Of a stretch of DNA of 62,867 bases, positions 19,313 through 28,329 are shown one piece after another; position 1 is the stretch's first letter; the number at the start of each line of letters is the position of its first letter. The DNA is taken from assembly GCA_030537855.1 (NCBI GenBank), contig JAUNVD010000005.1:1-62867 (forward strand), read 5' to 3'. The notes beneath the pieces were generated by a model. It did not search any database. It saw only the letters and a program-made list of their open reading frames with translations, and was not told where the DNA came from. The translations under genes and the position numbers were made by a program. This DNA comes from Tissierellia bacterium. GTDB lineage: Bacteria; Bacillota; Clostridia; Tissierellales; Peptoniphilaceae.

Positions 19313-19792
19313 TTAACCACCTTTAGGCTCTAATAAACAAATGGCATAAGCAGATATTCCTTCTTTTCTTCCTTCAAAGCCAAGTTCTTCTGTTGTTGTT
19401 GCTTTTATTGAAATTTGATTCGTATTAATATTTAAAACTTGAGATATCTTTTCTCTCATTTCCTGGATATATGGTGATAGTTTGGGCTTTTGTGCTGCAA
19501 TGGTAGTATCAATATTTCCAATACGATACCCATGATTTTCCATAATTGATCTTGTCTTTTTTAATAATTCTTTACTATCAATATCTTTGTATCTCATATC
19601 AGTGTCAGGGAAATGAAATCCAATATCTTGTAAAGCCAATGCCCCAAAAATACTATCCATAATTGCATGGATCAAAACATCTGCATCAGAATGACCTAAC
19701 AAACCATATTCAAATGGTATCTGTATACCTCCTATTATTAATGGACGATTTTCAACTAATTTATGAACATCATATCCAAATCCTATTCTCAT
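19313..19792 (-). CDS. ispF: 2-C-methyl-D-erythritol 2,4-cyclodiphosphate synthase
   Basis: Fifth step of the MEP isoprenoid pathway. The 159-aa protein has the metal ligands Asp8 and His10 (GYDVHKL), the [16 protein letters not shown] motif and a C-terminal region with [11 protein letters not shown]. Its start overlaps the ispD stop by four bases. It closes the wall-synthesis/isoprenoid operon that begins with the FHA gene. Confidence 0.97.
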   Translation of the reverse strand: MRIGFGYDVHKLVENRPLIIGGIQIPFEYGLLGHSDADVLIHAIMDSIFGALALQDIGFHFPDTDMRYKDIDSKELLKKTRSIMENHGYRIGNIDTTIAAQKPKLSPYIQEMREKISQVLNINTNQISIKATTTEELGFEGRKEGISAYAICLLEPKGG

Positions 19793-20523
19793 ACTTCCTC
19801 CACATATCCATATTTTCTTAATATATCATTAGGATCCTTTACCAAAGACTCAGCTAATAATAAATCTTCAGGAGTTGTTATCTTTATATTAGTGTAATCT
19901 CCTTCAATTAATGCAACTTTTACTCCTGATTTTTCCACCAAGCTACAATCATCTGTACCATAATAACCTTCGTCAATTGCTTGTTGATAAGCTCCTATAA
20001 TCACCTTTTTATAAAAGGCTTGAGGAGTTTGAACAGCAAAAAGTACATTTCTTTTAGGTGTAAAGTCTACCATTTTTCCATTAGACGAAACCTTTATAGT
20101 ATCTTTTACAGGATTTCCAAGTACAGATGCTCCTGTTACATGGACTCCTTCAATAACTGCTTGTATTTTATTTTGAGTAATAAATGGCCTAGCTCCATCA
20201 TGGGTTAGGACAATATCTGTATCTGAGCTAAGGGCGCAGATTCCATTCCATATAGAATCTTGCCTTTCTTTTCCTCCAATGACTAGTTGATATGGTTTTG
20301 TTATCGCTCGATCTTTTAAAATTCCTTGGACAATATCTTTTTCTTTTTCCTGTATAATTAAAATGATATCATCAACATATTTACAAATTTCAAAAGCATT
20401 TAGAGTCATTCCTAGTACAGTTTGACCTTTAATATTTAAAAATTGTTTATTAATAGGTAATTCCATACGATGACCCATTCCTGCTGCAGCAATTAAAACG
20501 GTGACTTTCTGGTTTCTATACAT
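19789..20523 (-). CDS. ispD: 2-C-methyl-D-erythritol 4-phosphate cytidylyltransferase
   Basis: Third step of the MEP pathway. The 244-aa product has the nucleotidyltransferase start [12 protein letters not shown], followed by [12 protein letters not shown] and LTHDGARPF, all standard for IspD. It lies 12 bases after the PBP gene and is translationally coupled to ispF. Supply of undecaprenyl phosphate precursors makes the link to the upstream wall genes sensible. Confidence 0.96.
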   Translation of the reverse strand: MYRNQKVTVLIAAAGMGHRMELPINKQFLNIKGQTVLGMTLNAFEICKYVDDIILIIQEKEKDIVQGILKDRAITKPYQLVIGGKERQDSIWNGICALSSDTDIVLTHDGARPFITQNKIQAVIEGVHVTGASVLGNPVKDTIKVSSNGKMVDFTPKRNVLFAVQTPQAFYKKVIIGAYQQAIDEGYYGTDDCSLVEKSGVKVALIEGDYTNIKITTPEDLLLAESLVKDPNDILRKYGYVEEV

Positions 20524-20535
20524 AATAACTCCCTG

Positions 20536-21966
20536 TTAATTCGTACTTGGTATATTAATATGCTTATTGGCTGATATAATTAAATCTCTAGCAATTGGTG
20601 CCGCAATCTTACCGCCAGGTTGGTCAGCTTCTTCTAGAACAACTGCAACAGCAAATTTAGGATCATCTGCCGGTGCAAAACCGATAAACCATGCATGATT
20701 TTTTCCACTAGCATTTTCAGCAGATCCAGTTTTCCCTGCTACTTTCATTCCACTAATATAAGCATTGGAACCAATTCCATGAGTAATAACTCTTTTCATT
20801 AATTCTTTAACCTCAGCAGCTACTTCTTGGTTTGTAACTTCACTTAATACTTCAGGCTTATGCTCCTTTACGGTCACACCATTATTAGTCTCTACCTCTC
20901 GGACGATATAAGGAGCCATCATTTGACCTTCATTGGCTATAGCTCCTGCTACCATTGCCATTTCTAATGGGGTGGCAAGTACTTGACCTTGCCCAATACT
21001 GGAGGCTGCAATTTGAATATTATCTAACTTTTTACTATGGTCAAATTTTGAAGTTTTCAAAGGTAAGTCAAAGGAAACTTTTTTGTTAAACATAAATCGA
21101 TCTGCTACATTTCCTAGTTTTTCTTGACCAACTTCAACACCTTTGGACACGAAATAAGTATTCAAAGATTCAGCAAAAGCCTCTCGAATCCCAATTTTTC
21201 CATTTATTTCATCTGGATTAGCATTTTTAAAGACACGAGCTCCAATTTTTTGGGTCCCTTCATCCACATAACTTAAGTCTAGATTTTTATCTTCCAGAAT
21301 TGCTACGGATGTAACAGTTTTGAAAGTAGACCCTGGTGGATATAACCCTGAAATAGCACGATTTACTAAAATACCATCTTTACTTGCAGAAATATCACTC
21401 CAGTCTTCTGTTATAGTGGAAGAATCATAATCTGGAAGACTGACCATAGAGTATATCTCTCCAGTTTTTGGATTTAACACTACAGCAGCTCCTTTTAATT
21501 CTGTTTCTTCTAATAGCTCTCGAGTTCTATTTTGTAAAGTTGTATCTAAGGTTAAGACAATATTATTCCCAACTTTATTATCTTCGTTCATAAGCTCTTT
21601 TAAAGATTTCCATGTTTTATTTCCATCTTGACTTAATAAATAACTATTATAACTAGATTCTAAGCCAGCTTTTCCTAATGAAGGATTGGAATATCCAATA
21701 ATATGAGAATAAATCCTGGGATAATTATAATGTCTTCGAAAGTTTCCAGGTTCACCGTCTGAATAAGCTAAGATTTCTCCATTTCTATCATAAATGGTCC
21801 CTCTTAATATTTGACTTTCTTTTATCCCACTTCTTCTATTTGCAGAGTGATATTTTATGTCATCTGCCTTAAAGACTACAAATAAAGTCAAATATACAAT
21901 TAATGAAAGGGAAAGAGTAATTAAACCTATTAAAACCAATAATATTCTTCGTCGATCATTTTTCAT
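20536..21966 (-). CDS. pbpA: Class B penicillin-binding protein (transpeptidase)
   Basis: Monofunctional peptidoglycan transpeptidase with an N-terminal membrane anchor (about residues 8-32) and a periplasmic transpeptidase domain. Active-site motifs are Ser213-T-F-Lys216 (GSTFK), SLN (ESLNTYF) and KTGSAE. It lacks a large N-terminal dimerisation domain and resembles the PbpA type paired with RodA/FtsW in actinobacteria and clostridia. Start at ATG 21966 because AGGGGGAG is just upstream; this ATG lies one base after the SEDS gene stop. It probably works with that glycosyltransferase. Confidence 0.92.
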   Translation of the reverse strand: MKNDRRRILLVLIGLITLSLSLIVYLTLFVVFKADDIKYHSANRRSGIKESQILRGTIYDRNGEILAYSDGEPGNFRRHYNYPRIYSHIIGYSNPSLGKAGLESSYNSYLLSQDGNKTWKSLKELMNEDNKVGNNIVLTLDTTLQNRTRELLEETELKGAAVVLNPKTGEIYSMVSLPDYDSSTITEDWSDISASKDGILVNRAISGLYPPGSTFKTVTSVAILEDKNLDLSYVDEGTQKIGARVFKNANPDEINGKIGIREAFAESLNTYFVSKGVEVGQEKLGNVADRFMFNKKVSFDLPLKTSKFDHSKKLDNIQIAASSIGQGQVLATPLEMAMVAGAIANEGQMMAPYIVREVETNNGVTVKEHKPEVLSEVTNQEVAAEVKELMKRVITHGIGSNAYISGMKVAGKTGSAENASGKNHAWFIGFAPADDPKFAVAVVLEEADQPGGKIAAPIARDLIISANKHINIPSTN

Positions 21967-21967
21967 G

Positions 21968-23212
21968 TCACTCCCCCTTTTCATATTTAAAGGAAAGATC
22001 CTCAGATGTTACTTGCAAGATACCTAAAGCAATAAAGGAACTTAACATAGAAGAACCACCATAGGAGACAAATGGTAGAGTTAATCCTGTCATAGGAATA
22101 AGTTTTATAACGCCACCAATATTAATAAAGGCTTGTATAGAAAATAGAATGGATACACATAATGCTAAGATACGATAAAAAATATATTCTTGTTCTAAAG
22201 CTATCTTTATACCTCGATAAACTAATATAATATAGAGCATTATGATCCCAATCCCTGTAAATATGCCCATCTCTTCACAAATTACAGGAAAGATAAAATC
22301 TGAATAGGATACTGGTATCAAATTAGGGTATCCAAATCCAATACCGGAACCAAAGAAACCACCTTCAGCTATGGCAAACATTGATTGAACTATTTGTTTT
22401 CCTATACCATATGCATCTTTCCAAGGGTCTTGCCATATTGAAATACGATTTCTAACATGACCAAAAAGAAAATATCCTAAAAGAGAACCTAAAATAATAA
22501 GTCCAAAGTTAACCAAAATACTCTTTCTGTCCTTTTCATAGACAAATTGAATTGAAACATATAAAGCTAAGAATATAACTGCTGTACCTAGATCCTTTTG
22601 TAAAAAAAGCATTAAAATAAAAAAGTACATCAACGCCATAATAATATATGGAGTATGTTTATACTTTGTATATTTATCATAGTTAGAATAAAAGGATGCC
22701 AAAATAAACATCACCAAAATTTTAGTTAATTCTGTAGGTTGAAATTTAATACTTCCTAGTTCCAGCCAGTTTTTAGCACCATATTCGATAGCACCAAAAA
22801 TCAAAGTAACGACAAATAGTAAAATAGCTAATGCAGTATATAAGTTAACAAATCGATCCATATTTTTTATATATTTTACTAAAAAATATGTAAGATAAAA
22901 TAATAGAATACCTGCTAAGGCCCATACGAGTTGTTTAATACCAAGGGAGGGATTGATTCGAAATGTTGTTACTATTCCTATCGATAATAGCATTGATACG
23001 ATTAAAAAAAGATAATTGTCCCCTGTTGTAATTTTACCTAGGACAAAATTTGAAATATAAATAATGGCTATTAAACCAATGGTTAAATAAATAATCCTAG
23101 AATCTAAACTTTCATTATCTCGATTGTATAAGTAAAGTAATAAGATACTAAAGAGTTCAAACAAAAGTAAGAGATCTCTAGGTCTGCGATTTTTACGTAA
23201 AGTGCTTAACAT
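21968..23212 (-). CDS. rodA: SEDS family peptidoglycan glycosyltransferase (FtsW/RodA/SpoVE)
   Basis: Polytopic membrane protein with about ten hydrophobic segments that polymerises lipid II. The C-terminal SEDS signature VSYGGSSML is present, as is the GFGYPNLIPVSYSDFIF region. Start set at ATG 23212, five bases after AAGGAGG; the longer frame overlapping the FHA gene adds eight unlikely residues. Immediate pairing with a class B PBP and an FHA protein supports a wall-elongation or division complex. FtsW versus RodA cannot be decided, so the symbol is provisional. Confidence 0.9.
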   Translation of the reverse strand: MLSTLRKNRRPRDLLLLFELFSILLLYLYNRDNESLDSRIIYLTIGLIAIIYISNFVLGKITTGDNYLFLIVSMLLSIGIVTTFRINPSLGIKQLVWALAGILLFYLTYFLVKYIKNMDRFVNLYTALAILLFVVTLIFGAIEYGAKNWLELGSIKFQPTELTKILVMFILASFYSNYDKYTKYKHTPYIIMALMYFFILMLFLQKDLGTAVIFLALYVSIQFVYEKDRKSILVNFGLIILGSLLGYFLFGHVRNRISIWQDPWKDAYGIGKQIVQSMFAIAEGGFFGSGIGFGYPNLIPVSYSDFIFPVICEEMGIFTGIGIIMLYIILVYRGIKIALEQEYIFYRILALCVSILFSIQAFINIGGVIKLIPMTGLTLPFVSYGGSSMLSSFIALGILQVTSEDLSFKYEKGE

Positions 23213-23222
23213 AGAAACCTCC

Positions 23223-23654
23223 TTATTTGTCAACAAAAATAAATTGAATAAAGCCTACGCCGATACGGTCCCCATTTCTTAATTCAATTATATCATGAAT
23301 GGCTTCACCATTTAAATATGTTCCATTTGCACTATTTAAGTCTTCTATAAAATAAGTCCCACCTTGATCTGTTATTTGTAAGTGATTTTTTGATACAAAG
23401 TTATCTTTTATAACAATATCATTTTTTGCTGAACGACCAATATTTACTGTTCCTTTAAGGACATAGTATTCTTGCATCTTAAAGTTTAAAGAATCCAGAC
23501 GATTGACTACTTTCAAATAAACAGCGTCTCTTGTAGTGTCCATTTTTCTCATAGAACGAATATCTAAATAAATCATCCTTAAAATGCTAAATATAAATAA
23601 ATATATGATTAAAATAAATATATATTTCAATCCCTGAGAGACTAAATTAAACAT
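23223..23654 (-). CDS. Membrane-anchored FHA domain protein
   Basis: The 143-aa product has one N-terminal transmembrane segment (about 10-28) and a cytoplasmic FHA domain with the pThr-binding motifs GRSAKND, VSKNHLQI and NSANGTYLNG. FHA domains read phosphothreonine made by Ser/Thr kinases, so this protein may tether a phosphorylated partner to the SEDS-PBP pair encoded next. Start at ATG 23654 follows AGAGGTG; a longer frame adds ten residues. No kinase gene is in the window. Confidence 0.88.
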   Translation of the reverse strand: MFNLVSQGLKYIFILIIYLFIFSILRMIYLDIRSMRKMDTTRDAVYLKVVNRLDSLNFKMQEYYVLKGTVNIGRSAKNDIVIKDNFVSKNHLQITDQGGTYFIEDLNSANGTYLNGEAIHDIIELRNGDRIGVGFIQFIFVDK

Positions 23655-23776
23655 AGAACACCTCTTATAAATTAATAAGTACATATTATCATAATAGGAG
23701 TTTTATTACAATCATAGGTCACCTTGTCATTAAAATTTCACAATACATTATCATTCTATCACTTAAATCACACTTA

Positions 23777-23805
23777 TTGTTAGGGATATTTTTATATGAT
23801 AGAAT
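23777..23805 (+). promoter_or_regulatory. Promoter of the recX operon
   Basis: TTGTTA (23777-23782), a 17-base spacer and TAGAAT (23800-23805), 20 bases ahead of the recX start. Confidence 0.65.
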
Positions 23806-23824
23806 GGAATCGTTGGAGGTAATT

Positions 23825-24433
23825 ATGAAAACCATAGACAAAATCACTTTTCATCCTAAAGAGAAATCCTACGATGTGATTTTTAAAGATGGGACGACGA
23901 TTCCCGTTGAGGAAGATACATTGGTACAGTATAATCTTTACAAAGGAAAAGAAATTGAAGAACAAGAAATTTCTCAAATTTTAAATTACAATGAATTTTC
24001 CCAAGGTAAAGAAATTGCTCTAAAGTATCTTGTTAATCGAAGAACATCTAGGGAAATCAAAATCAAATTACAACATGAAGGAATTTCTCATGAAGTCATC
24101 CAAAATATTATAGATAAATTAATAGATTTACATCTTCTAAATGACCATTTATATGCTTCTGATTTTATTAAGGATAAGATACATCTAAAAAGTGATGGAC
24201 CTATAAAAATAAAATATTTATTAGAACAAAAAGGTATAGAATCTTCTATTTCTGACCCTTTATTAGAACAGATCGACGAAGATGTTTGGCTTAACATGGC
24301 GAAAAATATTTTGATAAAGAAATTCAAAGAACGAAAAAGTCACAATTCTAAGGAATATCAAAAAATGTTTCGCTATTTATATGGGAAAGGATACCCTACC
24401 CACATAGTTTATAAGGTGTTGAAAGATGAATAA
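23825..24433 (+). CDS. recX: RecX regulatory protein
   Basis: Modulates RecA filament formation. The 202-aa protein consists of tandem three-helix repeats typical of RecX (ALKYLVNRRTSREIKIKL, then DLHLLNDHLYASDFI). Start taken at ATG 23825 because TGGAGGT lies five bases upstream; the longer frame would run over the promoter. The next gene starts eight bases before its stop. Confidence 0.92.
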   Translation: MKTIDKITFHPKEKSYDVIFKDGTTIPVEEDTLVQYNLYKGKEIEEQEISQILNYNEFSQGKEIALKYLVNRRTSREIKIKLQHEGISHEVIQNIIDKLIDLHLLNDHLYASDFIKDKIHLKSDGPIKIKYLLEQKGIESSISDPLLEQIDEDVWLNMAKNILIKKFKERKSHNSKEYQKMFRYLYGKGYPTHIVYKVLKDE

Positions 24434-24698
24434 ACATTATGTATATATGGTACGATGTAGTGATGATACATTGTATACTGGGTATACCAATGATATTGAT
24501 AAAAGAGTTGAAGCTCACTCTAAAGGCCTTGGAGCCAAGTATACAAGAGGTAGAGGCCCAGTAAAGCTTGTATATTATGAATGTTATAACGATAAAATAC
24601 ATGCGATGAAAAGAGAATATCAAATTAAACAATTATCTAGGAAAAATAAAGAAAACCTAATTCGAGAAGGGAGTGAAAAAGTATTTGAAAGTAAATAA
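24426..24698 (+). CDS. GIY-YIG nuclease family protein (UPF0213/YazA type)
   Basis: Small 90-aa stand-alone GIY-YIG domain. It has the opening YVYMV and YTGYTND motifs with the usual ten-residue spacing, Arg in RVEAH and a C-terminal KRLI-type helix (KREYQIKQL). The cellular role of this family is uncertain; some members act on nucleic acids. It overlaps recX and the exporter gene that follows, so the three are one transcript. Confidence 0.9.
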   Translation: MNKHYVYMVRCSDDTLYTGYTNDIDKRVEAHSKGLGAKYTRGRGPVKLVYYECYNDKIHAMKREYQIKQLSRKNKENLIREGSEKVFESK

Positions 24699-25470
24699 TA
24701 AACGTGAAGCACGAGATATTATGGCTTTAGCCATATCTGTGGGGCAAATGCTTTTGGAAAATGGTGCAGAAATATATCGTGCTGAAGATACTGTCCAAAG
24801 GATATGTGAATCCAGAGACAATCTTTATGATGTTGATGTATTCGGATTGACTTCTGCAATTTTTGTATCTTTAGAATATGAATCAGAAACTATTAATATG
24901 TTTAAAACAGTTGGTGGTTCTTCCATAAATTTGGAAAAAATACATATTTTAAATGATTTTTCCAGACGTTTTGTTACTGAAAATATGTCTACAAAAAGGG
25001 CTCGTGTATTTTTAAAGTCATTAAATAGAAAATCACCAAGGTCCTTATTTTTTCGAACTATTTTTGCTGGAGTCGCTTCCGGATTTTTTAGTATTTTATT
25101 TGGAGCCTCTCCCCTTGATTTTATAGCCACTTATCTTATTGCTATGATTGTATATTTTACTATAGTTAAAATAAGTAAGTATCAAATGACATTTTTTATC
25201 GAAAATTTTATTGGTGCCTTTCTTAGTTCATCATTAGCATTAATTTCGGTAACCCTTGGGCTAGGAAAAAGTTTAGACACAATTATCATCGGTGTTATTA
25301 TGCTATTAGTCCCAGGGGTAGCTATTACCAATGCTGTCCGAGATATTATGAGTGGTGATTTTTTATCTGGACTTATTGGACTAACAAAAGCAGTTTTTGC
25401 AGCTTTAGCCATAGCCCTTGGAGTAGGAGTCGTATTAAACTTTCGATTTAAGCGAGGATTATTATTATGA
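24685..25470 (+). CDS. Threonine/serine exporter family, N-terminal (ThrE) half
   Basis: The 261-aa membrane protein has a soluble N-terminal part with the GQMLLENGAEIYRAEDTVQRI motif region characteristic of the ThrE/DUF1212 family, then about five hydrophobic segments. It forms a pair with the next gene, the DUF3815-like half, which together would make the split version of the exporter. Start is uncertain: TTG 24685 is well spaced from AAGGGAG, whereas GTG 24673 is only one base from it. Substrate is inferred from family only. Confidence 0.88.
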   Translation: MKVNNKREARDIMALAISVGQMLLENGAEIYRAEDTVQRICESRDNLYDVDVFGLTSAIFVSLEYESETINMFKTVGGSSINLEKIHILNDFSRRFVTENMSTKRARVFLKSLNRKSPRSLFFRTIFAGVASGFFSILFGASPLDFIATYLIAMIVYFTIVKISKYQMTFFIENFIGAFLSSSLALISVTLGLGKSLDTIIIGVIMLLVPGVAITNAVRDIMSGDFLSGLIGLTKAVFAALAIALGVGVVLNFRFKRGLLL

Positions 25471-25925
25471 AATGGATCATATCACTCTTTATAGCAGCTA
25501 TTGCAACTTCAGGTTTTGCCGTTCAATTTAATGCCCCAAAGAGAACATTAATTCCAGCTTCCTTAGGGGGAGGTATTTCTTGGGTTATTTATGATTCTGT
25601 ATTAGACTCTGGTTCAAACTTTATCCTTGCTGGCTTTATTGCCGCATTTATTGTTGGAACCATCGGGGAGTTTTCAGCCAGAAAATTTCATTGTCCTGCA
25701 ACATTATTTATCTTACCTGGACTGATACCATTGGTCCCTGGGGCAGGTATGTACTATACAATGAGCCATCTTATTGAGCAAAATTATGAATTATTTACAA
25801 AGACTAGTGTGGAGACTTTTTTTACAGCTGCTTCTCTTTCAGTAGGTGTTGTAGCATCTTCTGTCTTCTCAAAATCTTTAAAAGGCTTTAAAGTAAAAAA
25901 ACATAATATACACAAACATAGATAA
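25467..25925 (+). CDS. Threonine/serine exporter family, C-terminal (ThrE_2) half
   Basis: The 152-aa protein has about four transmembrane segments and the FILPGLIPLVPGAGMYYT motif typical of the small exporter subunit. Its ATG overlaps the preceding gene by four bases, indicating translational coupling of the two halves. It ends at a hairpin shared with the convergent gene. Confidence 0.88.
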   Translation: MKWIISLFIAAIATSGFAVQFNAPKRTLIPASLGGGISWVIYDSVLDSGSNFILAGFIAAFIVGTIGEFSARKFHCPATLFILPGLIPLVPGAGMYYTMSHLIEQNYELFTKTSVETFFTAASLSVGVVASSVFSKSLKGFKVKKHNIHKHR

Positions 25926-25949
25926 AAGAACACCTTAGTTGGTGTTCTT
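25926..25949. terminator. Shared hairpin between convergent transcripts
   Basis: AAGAACACC / GGTGTTCTT with a six-base loop, just after the exporter stop codon and overlapping the stop of the - strand gene. T-runs are short, so efficiency may be modest. Confidence 0.6.
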
Positions 25950-27069
25950 AAATATCTTGTGACACACAGTATTGAACTGCAAATTCAGCCATTTGCGCCC
26001 AGGGATTCGATACAGATCTTTGGTATTCATCTTTCATATATAAAGTCTCCCCTGTTTTTGTATCTAATACTGAATATAAATCTCCTTCTAATGAAAAATA
26101 GGCAAGAGCAATATCTTCTTTTTGCCGTATTTCAATTAAAAATGGTTTGTTTTCTTTATTTAAAATTCCTCTAATACTTATATGGACATCTTCATAATCC
26201 AATTCCTTACTAACCTCTGTTGAATTATAAGGGCAAAGACTATCTTGGAAAAAGGACATCAAATAACTCATCGAGGCAATTTCTCTTTGATTCTCGTCTT
26301 TTAATATTTTATAGTCGTCATCTTCTATATATGGCAACCTTTGTAAAGACTCTACTTCTAAAGGATAAAGATGGATCATCTCATTTCTTATTTGATTTCC
26401 ATAACCTTCCAAGCGATGTAATCTCATCTTTTCTTCTTCAAAGGGGTTCTTTCCCTTCTCAAAAGATTGTAATAAATCCTGATTAATATTTGTCTTTAGT
26501 ATAAATGCCCAGGATTCTGGACTATGATTCCTTTTCATATAATTTAACAAGCCATAAAACTTATGCAATTTACCATTATATCTTAGTATATTTTCAAATA
26601 TAGTTTTTTGAAAATTATCTTCAATAAATAAATTAAGAATACTTACATTCATTGGATCATTGCTTTGCTCTCGTTTATAAAAGGCTGAAGGAAAAATTCT
26701 ATCAATTCCTTGACTTCCTGGTGTACTCAAGTACCCAGTAGGTAATTCCAACTCTTTTTTGTATTTTAAGACCTCTTCCAGATTAAAAACACCTAGTTTT
26801 TCACGACTTATTTTGTTGAACTTTTCCTCTTTCTCTTGTAGATTATGAGTTTTCATGGAAAGTTTTTGAAGTTCTTTCTCTAATTTATCAATATCTTCTT
26901 TCTTCTTTTTCATAATAGAAGATTTGTGATTGACCCTCAATGATAATTCCTTAGATTGACTATTATAATCATTTAAAGCAAAGTACGTGTATAATGAAAT
27001 ACCCAGTGTAAGGAACAAGAAGAATAGAGAAAGAAAAAGGTATTTTCTATTATTTTTCCTGTACATCAT
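25948..27069 (-). CDS. Membrane-anchored coiled-coil protein of unknown function, 373 aa
   Basis: I do not recognise this family. There is a basic N-terminus, one transmembrane helix (about residues 11-29), a coiled coil (about 34-90, rich in K and E heptads) and a mixed alpha/beta C-terminal half of 250 residues presumably outside the cell. The C-terminal segment NPWAQMAEFAVQYC looks ordered. It overlaps the preceding gene, which has the same topology, by 20 bases; the two are probably partners. It is the last gene of the long aspS transcript. Confidence 0.72.
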   Translation of the reverse strand: MMYRKNNRKYLFLSLFFLFLTLGISLYTYFALNDYNSQSKELSLRVNHKSSIMKKKKEDIDKLEKELQKLSMKTHNLQEKEEKFNKISREKLGVFNLEEVLKYKKELELPTGYLSTPGSQGIDRIFPSAFYKREQSNDPMNVSILNLFIEDNFQKTIFENILRYNGKLHKFYGLLNYMKRNHSPESWAFILKTNINQDLLQSFEKGKNPFEEEKMRLHRLEGYGNQIRNEMIHLYPLEVESLQRLPYIEDDDYKILKDENQREIASMSYLMSFFQDSLCPYNSTEVSKELDYEDVHISIRGILNKENKPFLIEIRQKEDIALAYFSLEGDLYSVLDTKTGETLYMKDEYQRSVSNPWAQMAEFAVQYCVSQDI

Positions 27070-27907
27070 TTTTCCCTTCCTTTTGTTCTAACCGTTCCAA
27101 TTCTGAAAGCACCCCATCGTATTCACGATATTTATAAAATAAATATGTCATTTGATCTCTTCCATTTAACAAAGGTTCTATGGAAGTGCGTATACCAAAT
27201 TGTTTATTTAACGATTCCATTCGATCTACTAGGATTTTATAATGTAAATACATCTCTTCAGGATTACTCTTACTACGATTACCATGTAAAATTTCATAAA
27301 TAGGATAGGTTAAAGAATAAACATGAGCAATGATAAATTTTCTTTCTTCTTCCTTATGAGAAAAGTTTAAAAAGAAATCCCTATACATATTAGTTTTAGC
27401 TATTAATGGATACACTTCGTTTATCTTTAGCTCTTCAAATAAGGAGTCTTTTTTCTTTTCTAAATCACTTCTTGAAGATAATTCTAGGTATTTAGAAAGA
27501 AATTCATCAACAATTTCGTTATCATAATCTGACCCTAGATAATAGGGAGACGTATTTTCTAAAATCTTTACCATTTCTTTTAAAATATCCTCTTGTTCTT
27601 TTTCATAAACTTCCATTTCTTTTTCAAATGAAATATGATCAAGAGTATCAGATGAAAATCCATATTTCTCTTCAAATCTTTTTAATCCAATGTTCAAATT
27701 TTCTGTTTCTTCTTTTATCTTTACCTGATGCTCTTTCTCTTGAAGAGTAAGGGTTCTAATTTCTTTTTCTAAATGATCTTCTTCATTTTTTAAGCCATAA
27801 ACATTTACTTTGTTTGAATAGGAATAAGCAAAATAAACTAGACTTACAAATAGGAGTACTAGACTTAAGATAAATAATATTTTTTGCCATACATCTCTTT
27901 CAACCAT
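27050..27907 (-). CDS. Membrane-anchored coiled-coil protein of unknown function, 285 aa
   Basis: Unrecognised family. It has a short N-terminus, one transmembrane helix (about 9-29), a coiled coil (about 38-85) and a largely helical, highly charged remainder. This topology matches that of the next gene, and the general layout recalls FtsL/DivIC-type bitopic proteins, although I see no sequence similarity to them. ATG 27907 is two bases after the rseC stop, so translation is coupled to rseC. Confidence 0.72.
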   Translation of the reverse strand: MVERDVWQKILFILSLVLLFVSLVYFAYSYSNKVNVYGLKNEEDHLEKEIRTLTLQEKEHQVKIKEETENLNIGLKRFEEKYGFSSDTLDHISFEKEMEVYEKEQEDILKEMVKILENTSPYYLGSDYDNEIVDEFLSKYLELSSRSDLEKKKDSLFEELKINEVYPLIAKTNMYRDFFLNFSHKEEERKFIIAHVYSLTYPIYEILHGNRSKSNPEEMYLHYKILVDRMESLNKQFGIRTSIEPLLNGRDQMTYLFYKYREYDGVLSELERLEQKEGKNDVQEK

Positions 27908-27911
27908 AATC

Positions 27912-28328
27912 TCACAACTTTCGTTCCATAGTAATGGTGGTCATCTTGCCAAATCTTTTATCCACAAAACGAATAATTAAGATTGACAAAAAAATTCCTA
28001 AGATACCTCCTCCAAAAGAAGCTAATTGTTTTATATTCCCATTAGGAATTGGAAGAACTTTTAAAGAAATAAAAACTCCAATAAAGAAAAATAGTGTAGG
28101 TAGGCCGTAGACTAAAAAAAGAAAAGCAAGTATTCCTTTAAAAGAGGTGTTTAATTCAACAAAATCCCCTCGATGTAAACCTAGGGTATCTACTAGGGTC
28201 ACTTTTTCACTCTTATGTTCACAACTTCCTTTACAAGAAGAGCAATCTGCACCACATGATGCTTGGCGAATAACCTCCAAGTCAACCATGCCTTCTTTTT
28301 TTCTAATAACTCTACCTACCTGTTTCAT
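27912..28328 (-). CDS. rseC: RseC/MucC family SoxR-reducing-system protein
   Basis: Small 138-aa membrane protein with four N-terminal cysteines (Cys25, 29, 32, 36; CGADCSSCKGSC) that could bind an Fe-S cluster, then two transmembrane segments (about 67-90 and 103-122). The family is linked to the Rnf complex and to redox reduction of SoxR in proteobacteria; in clostridia its role is not settled. Its ribosome-binding site GAGGAA lies in the last codons of aspS. Confidence 0.88.
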   Translation of the reverse strand: MKQVGRVIRKKEGMVDLEVIRQASCGADCSSCKGSCEHKSEKVTLVDTLGLHRGDFVELNTSFKGILAFLFLVYGLPTLFFFIGVFISLKVLPIPNGNIKQLASFGGGILGIFLSILIIRFVDKRFGKMTTITMERKL

Positions 28329-28329
28329 A

